DNA from: Methylobacterium terrae
GTDB taxonomy: Bacteria > Pseudomonadota > Alphaproteobacteria > Rhizobiales > Beijerinckiaceae
Length of the DNA: 64,000 nt
Assembly: GCF_003173755.1 (NCBI RefSeq)
Contig: NZ_CP029553.1
Span: 3,868,001-3,932,000, forward strand
Reading direction: 5' to 3'
Shown here: positions 46,595 to 59,360 of the stretch, one piece after another
How the letters are laid out: each line of letters begins with the position of its first letter
Numbering within the stretch: the stretch's first letter is position 1
The notes under the pieces: model-generated
What the model saw: the letters and a program-made list of their open reading frames with translations, nothing else
What the model was told of the DNA's origin: nothing
The model's database searches: none
Position numbers and translations under genes: made by a program

Positions 46595-47203
46595 TCAGCG
46601 GCCGGCCCGGTCCGGATCGTAGGACCGCGCGTCGATCGCCGCCGCGATGTCGTCGCTCATCTTCAGCATGCGCACGACGACCGGGACGGTGAGCGCCACC
46701 AGGCTGCGCTCCAGGCCCCGGGCCCGCTGCGCCTCGCGCACCTCCGCGGTGACGGCGGCGAGCACCGGGATGAAGCGCAGGGTGAGCGCGATGGCGAGGC
46801 CGGCCTTGGCGGGATTGACGCCCAGGGGCCTGAGCCAGGACAGGCCGCGTTGCAGCGCCTCGATCAGGTCGGAGCTGCGGGTCGTGAGCGTCACGAGGCC
46901 GGCGAGCAGCACCAGGGCGGCGAGGCGGGCGGCCACCAGCAGGCCGGCGAGCCAGCCGTCGAGGGCGAACTGGACCAGGACCAGGACCGCGAGGATCCAG
47001 GCGAGGGACCGCAGCTGCGCCCAGGCGAGGCGGGGCGGAATGGCGGCGATCCGGTAGAGGAGACCGGCGAGGCCGAGCCCCGCGAGCGCGAGATCGAGCC
47101 GCGGCAGCGCGAACAGGAGGGTGCCGGCCCCGACGAGCGCGAGGATCTTCGCCCCCGGCGGGCAACGATGGACGGAGCTGGCGCCCGGAACGTACGGGGT
47201 CAC
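46595..47203 (-). CDS. bioN: Energy-coupling factor transmembrane protein BioN (EcfT)
   Basis: A 202-residue EcfT-type membrane scaffold with four to five spans. The two cytoplasmic coupling motifs are seen as EAQRARG (near residue 162) and IDARSYD (near residue 192), the Ala-Arg-Gly type signatures that contact the ATPase. It begins at GTG 47203, overlapping the bioM stop codon (GTGA), so translation is coupled. It links BioM ATP hydrolysis to BioY. Confidence 0.92.
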   Translation of the reverse strand: MTPYVPGASSVHRCPPGAKILALVGAGTLLFALPRLDLALAGLGLAGLLYRIAAIPPRLAWAQLRSLAWILAVLVLVQFALDGWLAGLLVAARLAALVLLAGLVTLTTRSSDLIEALQRGLSWLRPLGVNPAKAGLAIALTLRFIPVLAAVTAEVREAQRARGLERSLVALTVPVVVRMLKMSDDIAAAIDARSYDPDRAGR

Positions 47204-47874
47204 GACATCATCGCCACGTAGGCCGGGAGCGCCGCCGAGGGGCGGTCGTCGATGACGACGCGCCCGCCCTCGAACACCAGCACCCGGTCGAAATGCTCCA
47301 GGAAGGCGAGGTCGTGCGAGACCACGACGGCGCGCTGCGCCAGCCCGTCGATGGCTTGCGCGATCCGGCGCTTGTTGCGCAGGTCCAGCAGCGTCGTCGG
47401 CTCGTCGAACACGATCACGTCGGGAGCCATCGCCAGCACGCCCGCGATGGCGAGCAGCTGCTTCTGCCCGCCGCTGAGGAGGTGGGCGGGGTGGTCGGCC
47501 AGGTCCTGGAGATCGTAGCGGCGCAGGGCCTCGTCCACGCGCCGCGCGATCTCGTCCTTCGGCAGGCCGAGGTTCTTCAGCCCGAAGGCGAGATCCTCCG
47601 CGACCACCGGCAGGACGATCTGGTTGTCGGGATTCTGGAACACGAAGCCGACCTTGCGCCGCACCGTCCGGCCGTCGCGGCGCGTGTCGAGCCCGTCGAC
47701 CCGCACCGATCCTTGCGTCGGCACCAGCAACCCGTTGAGCAGGCGCGCGAAGGTGCTCTTGCCGCTGCCGTTGCCGCCGACGACCGCGATGCGCCGCTCC
47801 GCGAGATCGAGGGTGAGGTCGCGCAGCACCACGCGCTCCCCGAAGGCATGGCCGACATGCCGGATCTCGATCAT
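47200..47874 (-). CDS. bioM: Biotin ECF transporter ATPase BioM
   Basis: A 224-residue ABC ATPase of the ECF group. Walker A is GGNGSGKST (residues 33-41), the Q-loop [11 protein letters not shown], the signature [14 protein letters not shown], Walker [13 protein letters not shown] and the switch His in VVSHD. FQNPDNQ is typical of EcfA/CbiO proteins. The ATG at 47874 is preferred; the frame remains open upstream to 47943. It is the first gene of the bioMNY operon. Confidence 0.93.
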   Translation of the reverse strand: MIEIRHVGHAFGERVVLRDLTLDLAERRIAVVGGNGSGKSTFARLLNGLLVPTQGSVRVDGLDTRRDGRTVRRKVGFVFQNPDNQIVLPVVAEDLAFGLKNLGLPKDEIARRVDEALRRYDLQDLADHPAHLLSGGQKQLLAIAGVLAMAPDVIVFDEPTTLLDLRNKRRIAQAIDGLAQRAVVVSHDLAFLEHFDRVLVFEGGRVVIDDRPSAALPAYVAMMS

Positions 47875-48045
47875 GACGTGAAGCCGCTCCTGTCGCCCGG
47901 GCGGCGCCTCATAGCACCTCCGGCGCGCGCCGACAGGATGCAAGCGCGGCGGGTGGTTTGGAAACTCGGCGCCCCTCCCCTATCTGACCGGCGATCCGCC
48001 GAGGCAGGCTTCGGGCGGGCTCTCCTGCAGCGGGGTTCACACGCG

Positions 48046-48537
48046 ATGACGACCGGGACGGCCTACCTGCTGGTCGATGTCGCCGGGACGGAGTGCGCCC
48101 TGCCGCGCCGGGCGGTGCGGGAGGTGCTGCCGCTCCCCCGGCTGTGGCGGCCGCCGGGAGCGCCGGCGGCACTGGCGGGCTTCCTCAACCTCGCGGGGAA
48201 CGCCGTGCCGGTCCTCGACCTCGCGGTGCTGTTCGGCCTCGGCCGGCCGGCGACCGCGCGGGCCGCCCTCTACCGCCACCTCGTCCTCCTGCACGGCGAA
48301 TCGCCCCTGGCGCTGATGGTCGACCGGGTCGCGGATTTCGCGCGCGTCGCGCCGGACCGGGTCCGGCCGGTCGCCGACGCGGCGACGCTGAACGGCTGCG
48401 TCGCCGCCGAGATCCGGGTCGCCGAGCGGCTGGTGCACGGGCTCGCGGTCGAGCGCATTCTCCTCGCCGAGGAGCGGGCGCGCCTGGCGGCGCAGACGAA
48501 GGCCGCCCAGGCGCGCCTCGCCGAGTGGGCCGCCTGA
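48046..48537 (+). CDS. CheW-type adaptor, first copy (WspB-like)
   Basis: A 163-residue CheW domain protein. It shows the beta-barrel pattern AYLLVDVAGTECALPRRAVREVLPL, PAALAGFLNLAGNAVPVLDLAVLFGL and LVLLHGESPLALMVDRVADFARV. It would connect the chemoreceptor at 50633 to the CheA at 52326. It is the first gene of an eight-gene operon, the next starting eight bases on. The start is ATG 48046. The order CheW-CheR-CheW-receptor-CheA-CheB recalls Wsp-type systems. Confidence 0.88.
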   Translation: MTTGTAYLLVDVAGTECALPRRAVREVLPLPRLWRPPGAPAALAGFLNLAGNAVPVLDLAVLFGLGRPATARAALYRHLVLLHGESPLALMVDRVADFARVAPDRVRPVADAATLNGCVAAEIRVAERLVHGLAVERILLAEERARLAAQTKAAQARLAEWAA

Positions 48538-48545
48538 GCCGGGAC

Positions 48546-49964
48546 ATGAAGACCCCGCGGGGCGCCGCCCCGGTCTCGGACCCGGCCTTCGCGGCGCTGA
48601 AGAGCCGCCTCGTCGCCCGGACCGGCCACCACTACTACGCCGACAAGGACGACCTGCTGTGGGAGCGGGTCGGCCGGCGCATGCGGGCTCGCGGCATCAC
48701 CGATCCCGCCGGCTACCTGCCGCTGCTGGAGGAATCCGAGAGCGAGTGGGCGGCGCTCGAGGCCGAGATCACCATCGGGGAGACCTTCTTCTTCCGCTAC
48801 GCCGAGCAGTTCGCGGCCCTGCGCCGCACGATCCTGCCCGAGCGCATCGCCGCGCGGAGCGACGAGCGGCGCCTGCGGATCTGGAGCGCGGGCTGCTCCA
48901 CCGGCCCCGAGACCTACTCGGTCGGGATCGTGCTGCACGAGCTGCTGGGCGAGCACCTGCCCGATTGGCGGATCGCGCTCACCGGCACCGACATCAACCG
49001 CGACGTGCTCGCGGTGGCCCGCCGCGCGGTCTACGGCACCTGGGCGCTGCGCACCCTCGGCGCGGAGGAGCGCGGACGCTACTTCAGGCCCGGGCCGCGG
49101 GAGGGCACCTTCGCGCTGCTGCCGGACTACCGGGGGCTCGCCCGGTTCGAGCCGCAGAACCTGATGAGCTTGCTGGACGGCACCGCCTCCCTGGCGCTGA
49201 CCGACTACGACCTCATCCTGTGCCGCAACGTCCTGATCTACTTCCACCCGGACACGGTGCAGGCGCTGGTGCGGGCCCTGGCCGAGCGCCTGCGGCCCGG
49301 GGGCTGGCTGCTTCTGGGCCATGCCGAGCCCAACCCGGCCTTCGCGGAGTTCCTGGAGGCGGTCTCGCTGCCCGGCACCGCCGCCTATCGCCGCCCCGCC
49401 GACGGCGCGCTGCCGGACCTGCCGCCGCCCGCCCTGCCGGAGCCGGTTCCGGACACGACCTGGGCCCCGCTGCTGCCCCCGGCCGTGCCGGCGGCCGAGG
49501 CCTCACACCGGCACGCGCCGCCCTCCCGCCCCGCTCCGGCGGCGCCCGCGCGCATGCCCGCCGCGACGGACGGTCCGCTCGCCGCCGTCCGGGCGCTCGC
49601 CGATGCGGGCGACCTCGACGCGAGCTGGCGCGCCTGCCGGGCGGCGCTGGGGCAGGACCCGACCGATCCGCGCCTGCGCTACTACGAGGGGCTGCTCGCC
49701 CGCGCCCGGAGCCGGCCCGAGGAGGCGGAACGCGCCTTTCGCGGCGCGCTCTACCTCGATAAAGGCTTCGTCATGGCGCATTATCACCTCGGGCTGACCC
49801 TGATCGCCGCCGGCCGCGACGAGGCCGGGCGCCGCGCCGTGGCCAATGCGGTGCGGCTCGCCGCGCGCCTGCCGGGCGACGCGGTGCTGCCGGAGGGCGA
49901 CGGGCTCACGGCGGCCGAGCTCGCCGGCGCCGCCCGGCCGTTCCTCGGCGACGAGGCCGCCTGA
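48546..49964 (+). CDS. CheR-type chemoreceptor methyltransferase with TPR domain (WspC-like)
   Basis: A 472-residue protein. The N-terminal CheR methyltransferase (residues about 10-275) contains the SAM loop IWSAGCSTGPETYSVGIVL and the CheR segment DLILCRNVLIYF. A Pro/Ala-rich linker (about 285-340) precedes a C-terminal TPR-like region (DASWRACRAALGQDPTDPRLRYYEGLLARA, FRGALYLDKGFVMAHYHLGLTLIAAGR). CheR-TPR fusions are the hallmark of WspC-like enzymes in alternative chemosensory pathways. It adds methyl groups to receptor glutamates, opposing CheB. Its stop shares a base with the next start (TGATG). Confidence 0.92.
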   Translation: MKTPRGAAPVSDPAFAALKSRLVARTGHHYYADKDDLLWERVGRRMRARGITDPAGYLPLLEESESEWAALEAEITIGETFFFRYAEQFAALRRTILPERIAARSDERRLRIWSAGCSTGPETYSVGIVLHELLGEHLPDWRIALTGTDINRDVLAVARRAVYGTWALRTLGAEERGRYFRPGPREGTFALLPDYRGLARFEPQNLMSLLDGTASLALTDYDLILCRNVLIYFHPDTVQALVRALAERLRPGGWLLLGHAEPNPAFAEFLEAVSLPGTAAYRRPADGALPDLPPPALPEPVPDTTWAPLLPPAVPAAEASHRHAPPSRPAPAAPARMPAATDGPLAAVRALADAGDLDASWRACRAALGQDPTDPRLRYYEGLLARARSRPEEAERAFRGALYLDKGFVMAHYHLGLTLIAAGRDEAGRRAVANAVRLAARLPGDAVLPEGDGLTAAELAGAARPFLGDEAA

Positions 49965-50596
49965 TGCCGGGTTCCTCCCCCGCCGGGCCGCAGGCGCCGG
50001 GCGAAGCCGCCCTGAGCGCCGCCCGGATCGACGAGATCCTGGACGCCCGCACCCGGGCCCTCGCCTCCCGCGGCGCGGCGCCGGAGGTCCGGGCGACCCG
50101 GGCGCTGCTCCTGTGCCGCGCCGGCGCCGAGACGGTCGGCATCGGCCTCGAGGAGGTCGCGGAGGTGTTCCCGTTCCGGCCCTGCACGCCGGTGCCGGGG
50201 GCGCCCGCGGCGCTCGTCGGCCTGACCGGCCGCGGCGGCCTCCTCGTCAGCGTGGTCGATCTCGCGGCGGCTTTGGGCGCTGCGGCGGCACCGGGCGCCG
50301 CACCCGCCGAAGCGGCGCCCGGCCACGTCGTGACCCTGCGCCGCGACGGCCCGCGCATCGGCCTCAAGGTCGACCGCGTCCTCTCGGTCGCCGAGGCGGA
50401 GGTCGAGGCGGGCCCCGACGGGCTGGGCAGGCGGGCGGTGGCGGGCTATGCCCGCGCCGCGCCGCAGAGCGCCCGCCAGGGCTCGGACCAGAGCTCCCGT
50501 CGCGGCTCGGACCGGGCCGACGCGGGCTTCGCCGTGATCGACGTGGCCGCCCTCCTGGCCCCGCTCCTGGCGGGCGGGCGGCCGAATCCTGCCTGA
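49964..50596 (+). CDS. CheW-type adaptor, second copy (WspD-like)
   Basis: A 210-residue CheW protein with an N-terminal extension of about 40 residues. The CheW fold is seen in ALLLCRAGAETVGIGLEEVAEVFPF, PAALVGLTGRGGLLVSVVDLAAALG and GHVVTLRRDGPRIGLKVDRVLSVAEAEVEAG, and a Ser/Arg-rich insert (residues 169-185) precedes the last strand. A second, extended CheW after CheR-TPR matches WspD. Start overlaps the cheR stop. Confidence 0.9.
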   Translation: MPGSSPAGPQAPGEAALSAARIDEILDARTRALASRGAAPEVRATRALLLCRAGAETVGIGLEEVAEVFPFRPCTPVPGAPAALVGLTGRGGLLVSVVDLAAALGAAAAPGAAPAEAAPGHVVTLRRDGPRIGLKVDRVLSVAEAEVEAGPDGLGRRAVAGYARAAPQSARQGSDQSSRRGSDRADAGFAVIDVAALLAPLLAGGRPNPA

Positions 50597-50632
50597 CCCG
50601 TCCGCAGCCTCAAGCCAAAGGGAAAACCCCGC

Positions 50633-52309
50633 GTGTCGCTCTCGATCGGGAACCGCATCCTCCTCGGCTTCTCCGCCGTCGTCCTGGTGATCGTGGCGCT
50701 CGGCGTCTACGCGGTCGGGCAGATCGGCGAGGTGCGCAACGCCACCGACATCATCGTCACCCGCGACCTGACGGTGATGCACCAGCTCGAGAACATCCGC
50801 GAGGCGCAGCGCCGGATGAGCGACCTGCGCGACGAGGCGACCACCCGCTACTACCTGCGGGCGCTCGGCCGCGAGCCGGCAGCCAAGGAGGAGCCGGCGG
50901 TGACCTGGCGGCGCAACGCGGCGAATGCCGAGACGGCGCTCGCCGGCGCGATCACTACGGCCAACGACTACCGGGCCCAGTCCCTCTCGGCCGACCGCGC
51001 CGCCGCCTGGCAGCGCATCGCCGAGTTGCTGGTCGCGGCTGGCGCCGAATTGCGCACCACCCGCACCGCCACCGAGCGCCAGTTCGAGGCGATCAACGCG
51101 AACGACGTGCCGGGCATCCAGGCGGCCGAGACCGCCCTCGACCAGTCCGGCGACAACTTCGTGCGCACCATGGGGGCGGCCCGCGAGGCCCTCGACGGCG
51201 CGATCTCGGCCGGCCAGCGCCGGGTCGGGGCGATCTACGAGGAAAGCCGGCTCTCGACGCTGGCGGCGCTCGCGGTCTGCGTCGTGATGGCCCTCGTCAT
51301 CACCGTGCTGATCCGCCGCTCGGTGGTGCAGCCCCTCGACGCGGTGATGGCCTTCGTCGGCAAGGTCGGGGGCGGCGACCTCACGGGCAGGATCGCCGAT
51401 ACCCGCCGCGACGAGCTCGGCCGCCTCGGCGGGGTGCTCAACCAGATGGTCGAGGGCCTGCGCCAGTTGGCCAGCCAGAACCGCGCCTCGACCTCAAACC
51501 TCAACGCCGCCGCGGCCGAGATCCGCGCCTCGGCCCAGGAGCAGGCCGCGAGCGTCGAGGAGCAGTTCGCCGCCGTGCAGGAGACCGCCGCGACCGTCGA
51601 CGAGATCACCCATGCGGGCGCCCAGATCGGCAAGCGCGCGCAGGAAGTGATCGCGACCGCGCAGGCCACCGCCCAGACCTCGAGCGCGGGCCTGCGCGCC
51701 GTCGACGAGACGGCGCGTGCCATGGACGCGATCCGCGAGCAGAGCGAGGCGGTCGCCGAGAACATCGTGGCGCTGAGCGAGAAGACGCAGGCCATCGGGG
51801 AGATCATCGCCACGGTGAACGACGTCTCGGAGCGCACCCACCTGCTGGCGCTCAACGCCGCCATCGAGGCGGCGGCGGCGGGCGAGAGCGGGCGCAGCTT
51901 CGCCGTGGTGGCCTCCGAGATGAAGGCGCTAGCCGACCAGGCCAAGGAGGCGACCGGCCAGGTGCGGGCGATCCTCGGCGACATCCAGCGCGGCATCAAC
52001 GCCTCGGTGATGCTGACCGAGGAGGCGGTCAAGCGCGTGGCGGTCGGCAAGGAGCGCACCGACACCACCCACGCGACGATCGAGGAGATCACCGGCCGGG
52101 TGCAGGAGAGCGTGCAGACCTTCCAGCAGATCGTCGCCTCGACGAACCAGCAGCAGCTCGGCATCGAGCAGGTGATGGGCGCGCTCCAGAACATCCGCCA
52201 GGCGAGCCAGCAGACCGCCGCCGGCACCCGCCAGGTCGAGGCCGCCGCCGCCAACCTGAGCGAGCTGGCGAGCGCCCTCCTGGCGCTCGCCGAGCGCTAC
52301 CGGCTCTGA
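50633..52309 (+). CDS. Methyl-accepting chemotaxis protein (transmembrane receptor)
   Basis: A 558-residue chemoreceptor starting at GTG 50633. The first membrane span is at residues 8-28 ([21 protein letters not shown]). A periplasmic four-helix-like domain of about 175 residues follows, then the second span at 205-225 ([19 protein letters not shown]), a HAMP domain, and a long signalling coiled coil. The hairpin tip contains [28 protein letters not shown]. The sensory domain resembles four-helix-bundle (4HB/Tar-like) domains; the ligand is unknown. There is no CheR-docking pentapeptide at the C-terminus (ends ERYRL), consistent with a dedicated CheR-TPR. Confidence 0.95.
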   Translation: MSLSIGNRILLGFSAVVLVIVALGVYAVGQIGEVRNATDIIVTRDLTVMHQLENIREAQRRMSDLRDEATTRYYLRALGREPAAKEEPAVTWRRNAANAETALAGAITTANDYRAQSLSADRAAAWQRIAELLVAAGAELRTTRTATERQFEAINANDVPGIQAAETALDQSGDNFVRTMGAAREALDGAISAGQRRVGAIYEESRLSTLAALAVCVVMALVITVLIRRSVVQPLDAVMAFVGKVGGGDLTGRIADTRRDELGRLGGVLNQMVEGLRQLASQNRASTSNLNAAAAEIRASAQEQAASVEEQFAAVQETAATVDEITHAGAQIGKRAQEVIATAQATAQTSSAGLRAVDETARAMDAIREQSEAVAENIVALSEKTQAIGEIIATVNDVSERTHLLALNAAIEAAAAGESGRSFAVVASEMKALADQAKEATGQVRAILGDIQRGINASVMLTEEAVKRVAVGKERTDTTHATIEEITGRVQESVQTFQQIVASTNQQQLGIEQVMGALQNIRQASQQTAAGTRQVEAAAANLSELASALLALAERYRL

Positions 52310-52325
52310 GCGGCGGCGAAGGCCG

Positions 52326-54611
52326 ATGGACGACATCCGCCAGCTCCTCCTCGCCGCCTTCGACGCCGAGCACCGCGAGCACCTCGCGGCGATCCGCGCG
52401 GCCCTCGCCGAGGCCGAGGCGGGACGCCACGCGGACTGGAACGACGTCTTTCGCCGCGCCCACAGCCTGAAGGGGGCGGCGCGCGCCGTCGACCTGCCGG
52501 CGGTGGAGGAGGTCGCCCACCGGCTCGAGGCCCTGTTCGACCGGGTGGTGCAGGGCCGCGCCGGCCTCGACCGGGCGACCGCGGGCGTCGTCGACCTCGC
52601 CCTCGACCGGATCGAGGGCCTGGTGGCGGGCCTTCCCGGGAACCCCGAGCCCGAGGCGCCGGGGGACGCCATCGCGGCCCTCGACGCCTGCCTGTCCGGC
52701 GCGCCGATCCCGCAGGCGAAGCCCGGCCCTGCGCGAGAGCCGAGCCCCGAGCCGGAGCCGGCCGCCCCGCGGGCGTCCGATCCCGCGCCGCCGGCGCACG
52801 AGGCCGGCATCGCCTACCTGCGCATCGCCAGCGACCAGGTCGAGGAGCTGTCGAAGGCGGTGCACGATCTCGGCGCCGTGCTCCAGGGCCAGGAGGTCGT
52901 CGGGGCGGCGGTGGCGGGCCTCGAATCCGGCGCCCGGGCGCTGCGGCGCAGCGTCGACACGGTGCAGGGGCGCACCGGCGAGATGGTGGCGCTCGCCCGC
53001 CGCCTGCGCGAGGCGGGCGACCCGGCGGGCGCGGCGCTCGACGGCTTCGTCGACCGGGTGCGCCGCCTCGACGGCGACCTCCGGGGCGTGATCCGCGGCA
53101 TCTCGGGCCTCGCCCGGGTGCAGAGCCGCAGCACCGGCGCGGTCGAGACCGCCCTGCGGCGCCTGCGCGACGATGCCGACCGCCTGCTGCTGGTGCCGGC
53201 CGAGACGGTGTTCGGCGGCTACGGCCGGATGGTGCGGGAGATCGCCCGCGAGGCCGGGCTGCCGGTGGAGGTGCGGCTCCACGGCCTCGACCTCCAGGTC
53301 GATCGCGGCCTGCTCCAGGCGCTCAAGGACCCGGTGCTGCACGCCCTGCGCAACACGATCAGCCACGGCGCCGAGAGCGCGGACGCGCGCCGGAACGCCG
53401 GCAAGCCGGAGGCCCTCTCCGTCACCCTGTCGGTCGCCTCGAAGGGCAGCCGGCTCGTCGTGACGGTGCGCGACGACGGCCGCGGCCCGGACCTCGCCCG
53501 CATCCTCGAGACCGGGCGGCGCCAGGGGCTGGTGCCGGAGCGGGCCGAGCCCACGCCCCACGAGATCCTCGACCTCGTCTTCGCGCCGGGCTTCTCCACC
53601 GCCGCGGCGATCGACCGGATCGCGGGCCGCGGCATGGGCCTGTCGGTGGTGGCCGAGGCCGCGCGCGCCTTGCGCGGCCAGGCGTCCCTGCGGCCGGCGG
53701 AGCCCCACGGGACCGAGGTGGCGATCACCGTGCCGCTCTCGGCCGCCCGCCAGCCGGTGCTGCTCGTCGAGGCGTCCTTGCGGCCGGGCGAGGCGCCGCA
53801 GACCTTCGGCCTGCCGAGCGGCGCCGTCGCCGGGCTCCTGCGCCTCTCCGACCGCGACCTCGCGTCCGTGGCGGGCGAGCCGGCGGCACGGATCAAGCAG
53901 GGGGGACGGGACGTTATCGTGCCGCTCGTTCCCCTCGCGTCGCTCCTCGGATCCGGTGTCGCCCCCCTTCCCCTCCACGACGGCCTCGTGCGCGCCGTCC
54001 TCCTGCGCTGCGGCGCGTCGCTCTGCGCCGTGGCGGTCGACCGGCTCCGCGACGTGCGCGTGCTCCTCGTCGGCCCGGCCCCGCCCCTCGGCGGCGATCC
54101 CGCGCTGATGTCCGGCACCGTGATGCTCGCCGACGAGACCCCGTCCCTCGTCCTCGATCCCGACGGCCTGTGCGCCCGCGCCCGGGTCGGCGGGCTGGTG
54201 GCGGCGGCGCCCGTCGCCGCTCCCGAGCGCAGGACCCGGCGCGTGCCGACCGTGCTCGTGGTCGACGATTCGATCACCACCCGGACGCTGGAGAAGAGCA
54301 TCCTGGAGGCGCATGGCTACCGGGTCTTCGTCTGCGTCGACGGCCAGGACGCCCTCGACCGCCTGCGCCGGGACGGTCCGGAGGTCGACCTCGTGGTCGC
54401 CGACGTCGAGATGCCGCGCCTCGACGGGTTCGGCCTGCTCCAGGCGGTCAAGGCCGATCCGGGCTTGACGCGGCTGCCGGTGATCCTGATGACCTCCCGC
54501 GGCGATCCCGCCGACATCCGCCGGGGCCTCGATCTCGGGGCCGACGCCTACATCACCAAGCAGAAGTTCGACCAGCGCGAGCTTCTCGACACGATCGGTC
54601 AGCTGCTGTGA
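52326..54611 (+). CDS. Hybrid CheA histidine kinase with C-terminal receiver (WspE-like)
   Basis: A 761-residue kinase. The Hpt domain has phosphorylatable His46 in RRAHSLKGAARA. After a Pro-rich linker come the dimerisation/HATPase region (LKDPVLHALRNTISHGAES, VRDDGRGPD, AGRGMGLSVV) and a CheW-like regulatory domain. A C-terminal receiver domain carries VVDDSITTRTLEKSIL, acceptor Asp in LVVADVEMPRLDG and Lys in YITKQKFD. The CheA-REC architecture is that of WspE and other alternative-function pathways, where the receiver acts as a phosphate sink or tunes output. Its stop overlaps the CheB start. Confidence 0.95.
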   Translation: MDDIRQLLLAAFDAEHREHLAAIRAALAEAEAGRHADWNDVFRRAHSLKGAARAVDLPAVEEVAHRLEALFDRVVQGRAGLDRATAGVVDLALDRIEGLVAGLPGNPEPEAPGDAIAALDACLSGAPIPQAKPGPAREPSPEPEPAAPRASDPAPPAHEAGIAYLRIASDQVEELSKAVHDLGAVLQGQEVVGAAVAGLESGARALRRSVDTVQGRTGEMVALARRLREAGDPAGAALDGFVDRVRRLDGDLRGVIRGISGLARVQSRSTGAVETALRRLRDDADRLLLVPAETVFGGYGRMVREIAREAGLPVEVRLHGLDLQVDRGLLQALKDPVLHALRNTISHGAESADARRNAGKPEALSVTLSVASKGSRLVVTVRDDGRGPDLARILETGRRQGLVPERAEPTPHEILDLVFAPGFSTAAAIDRIAGRGMGLSVVAEAARALRGQASLRPAEPHGTEVAITVPLSAARQPVLLVEASLRPGEAPQTFGLPSGAVAGLLRLSDRDLASVAGEPAARIKQGGRDVIVPLVPLASLLGSGVAPLPLHDGLVRAVLLRCGASLCAVAVDRLRDVRVLLVGPAPPLGGDPALMSGTVMLADETPSLVLDPDGLCARARVGGLVAAAPVAAPERRTRRVPTVLVVDDSITTRTLEKSILEAHGYRVFVCVDGQDALDRLRRDGPEVDLVVADVEMPRLDGFGLLQAVKADPGLTRLPVILMTSRGDPADIRRGLDLGADAYITKQKFDQRELLDTIGQLL

Positions 54612-55689
54612 GCGCCCCCGTCCGCGTCATGCTGGTGGAGGATTCGCTGGTGGTCCGCCAGCTCCTCGCCCACATCGTCAGCCGCGACCCGCGGCTCGCC
54701 CTCGTCGCCGCGGTCGATTCCGGCGAGGAGGCCCTGCGGGAGATTCACCGGGTCCAGCCCGACGTCATCTCGATGGACATCCGCCTGCCGGGCATTGACG
54801 GGCTCGAGACCACCCGGCGGATCATGGCCGAGCGCCCGACCCCGATCGTGGTCGTCGCCGACGCGATCGAGGATTCCTCGCTCAGGATCTCGATGAACGC
54901 CCTGCGGGCCGGGGCGCTGAGCGTGGTCGAGAAGCCGGTCGGCACCGGGCACCGGGCCTACGAGGCGATCTCGGACCAGATCTGCACCCAGCTGCGCATC
55001 ATGAGCCAGGTGCCGGTGATCCGGCGCCGCCCGATCGGCGCCGAGCGCCTGGGTCCCCGGGACGAGGGGCGCGGAGCGGGCGCCCAGGGCCTCGCCGTCC
55101 CGATCCCGGCGACGCAGGCCCCGAGCGTGCTCGCGGTGGCGGCCTCGACCGGCGGGCCGCCGGCCTTCGCCAAGCTGCTCGGGGGCCTCCCGGCCGACTT
55201 CCCGCTGCCGATCCTGCTTGTCCAGCACATGGGCGCGGCCTTCATGGAGGGCTTCGCCGACTGGCTCAATGGCGTCGTGCCGCTCACCGTCGTCATCGCC
55301 CGCGAGGGCGTGCGGCCCCTGCCCGGCCACGTCTACGTCGCGCCCGGCGACCGTCACCTGACCCTCGGGCCGGGCGGGCTCCTCGCGCTCCTCGACGAGC
55401 CGCCGGTCGGCGGGCAGCGCCCGTCGGCCACGCTCCTGTTCCGCTCCGTCGCCCGCTCGGCCGGGCCGCGGGGCCTCGGCGTGCTGCTGACCGGCATGGG
55501 CGAGGACGGCGCGGCGGGCCTCCTCGACATGCACCTCGCGGGGGCGGCCACCATCGCCGAGCACGAGAGCTCGGCCGTCGTCTACGGCATGCCGGCGGCG
55601 GCGGTGCGCCTCAAGGCCGCCGGGAGCGTGCTGCCCCTCGACCTGATCGCCCCGCGGATCCAGCGGGCGGTGCAGCCGGGCCCGTCGCC

Positions 55690-55693
<4 letters not shown>
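54608..55693 (+). CDS. CheB-type protein-glutamate methylesterase (WspF-like)
   Basis: A 361-residue response regulator-methylesterase. The receiver has the acidic VEDS loop and acceptor Asp57 (ISMDIRLPGIDG). The methylesterase domain carries the catalytic Ser in VAASTGGPPAF, His in LVQHMGAAF and Asp in LTGMGEDGAAG. It demethylates or deamidates the receptor and gives adaptation. It starts at a GTG overlapping the CheA stop (GTGA) and ends overlapping the next kinase. All catalytic residues are intact. Confidence 0.95.
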
Positions 55694-57440
<1,747 letters not shown>

Positions 57441-57444
<4 letters not shown>

Positions 57445-59360
57445 CCATGGGTGCGACGGGCGAGGCGATGCGTTCGACGGTGCGCGGCACCATCCTGGCG
57501 GTCGACGACGAGCCGGACATCCTGGTCGCCCTCGAGGATCTCTTCGAGGACGAGTACCGGGTGCTCACCACCAGCCGGCCGGCCGAGGCCCTGGAGCTGA
57601 TCGCCGCCGAGCCCGACATCGACGTCATCCTGTCCGACCAGCGCATGCCGGGCCTGACCGGCGACGCCCTGCTGGCCCAGGCCCGGGAGATCTCCGACGC
57701 GCAGGCGATCCTGCTCACCGGCTACGCCGACATCTCGGCGGTGGTCTCGGCGCTCAACCGCGGCGGCATCACCGGCTACATCACCAAGCCCTGGGACCCG
57801 GCGCTCCTGCGCAACGCGGTGCGCAGCGCCTACGAGCGCCACCGCCTCGCCCGCGAGCTCGCGACCGAGCGCGCCCTGCTGCGCGGCCTCCTCGACCATT
57901 CGGGCGACGCGATCGCCTTCAAGGACACCGAGGGGCGCTTCCTGCGCCTCAACGCCCGCATGGCCGGGCGCCTCGGCGCCCCGTCCGTCGCGGCCTGCCT
58001 CGGGCGCGGCGAGGCGGAGTTCGCCGGCCCCGAGGGCGAGGCGGCGGAGGCCGCCGACCGGGCCGCGATCGAGTCCGGCGCCCCGACCGAGGTCATGGCG
58101 GCCGGCGGCCCCGAGGCGGCGCAGACCTGGCGCCAGGTCACCCGGGTGCCGATCCGCGACGCCGCGGGCGCCGTCGTCCACCTCGCGGTGATCGAGCGCG
58201 ACGTCACCGAGCAGCGCCTCCTCGAGATGCGCCTGCGCCAGGCCGACAAGATGCAGGCGCTCGGGACGCTCGCGGGCGGCGTCGCCCACGACTTCAACAA
58301 CCTCCTGACCGCGATCCTCGGCAGCCTGGAGCTCGCCCTGCCGAAGGTGGCGGGCGACGCGCGCCTGTCGCGGCTGATGACCAACGCCACCCAGGCGGCG
58401 CAGCGCGGCGCGGCGCTGACCAAGCGCCTCCTCACCTTCAGCCACCGCCGCGACCTCCAGGCCCGCGTCGTCGACCTCAACGCGGTGATCCGCGGCATGG
58501 ACGACCTGCTCGGGCGCAGCCTCGGCGGCTTCGTCCAGGTCGAGCGGGAGCTGAGCGACGACCTCTGGCCGGCCAAGGTCGATCCCGACCAGCTCGAACT
58601 CGCGATCCTCAACCTCTGCATCAACGGCCGCGACGCGATGCCGGAGGGCGGCGTCGTCGTGCTCTCGACCCGCAACGAGACGGTGCAGGCCAGCGCCGAC
58701 CCGAACCTGCAGGATCCGAACCTGAAAGCCGGCGACTACGCGGTGGTCGCGATCCGCGACACCGGCACCGGCATCCCGCCGGAGATCCTGGGGAGGGTGT
58801 TCGAGCCGTTCTTCACCACGAAGGGCGTCGGCCAGGGCACGGGTCTCGGCCTTGCCATGGTGTTCGGCCTCGTCCAGCAATCCGGCGGCACGATCCGGAT
58901 CGACAGCGAGGTCGGCCGCGGCACCACGGTCCTGCTCTACCTGCCGCGCTCCCACGAGGCGGTGGAGGCGGCGGCCGCCGCGAAGGCCGCGCCGGCGCCG
59001 GCGCCCCGCCGGGCCCGCATCCTGGTGGTCGACGACGATCCCCAGGTCCGTCACGTCACCGCCTCGTTCCTCAACGGCTTCGGCTACGACGAGGTCGCGG
59101 TGCCGAGCGGCGAGGCCGGGCTCGAGCGCCTCACGGCGGAGCGGTTCGACCTCGTCGTCGCCGACCTGGCGATGCCCGGCATGAGCGGCCTCGACCTCGC
59201 CGAGGCGGTGCGCGAGCGCTGGCCGGACTTGCCGTTCCTGCTCGTCACCGGCCACGCCGAGGCGGCCCGCATCCCGGCGGATTTCGCGGTGCTGGAGAAA
59301 CCCTTCCCCTCCGCGGATCTCGCGGCGAGGGTCGCCGCCCTGCTCGCGCCGGAGACGTGA
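57441..59360 (+). CDS. Hybrid histidine kinase REC-PAS-HisKA-HATPase-REC
   Basis: A 639-residue soluble kinase. The N-terminal receiver has VDDEPD and acceptor Asp66 in VILSDQRMPGLTGD. A PAS-like domain follows (LDHSGDAIAFKDTEGRFLRLN, VIERDVTEQRLLE, residues about 150-265). HisKA has His near residue 283 in LAGGVAHDFNNLLTAI; the HATPase has CINGRDAMPEGG, DTGTGIPPEILG and GLGLAMV. A C-terminal receiver has VVDDDPQ and acceptor Asp in LVVADLAMPGMSG. It is the last gene of the chemosensory operon, its start overlapping the preceding stop. No DNA-binding or GGDEF output follows, so the final target is unlinked. Confidence 0.9.
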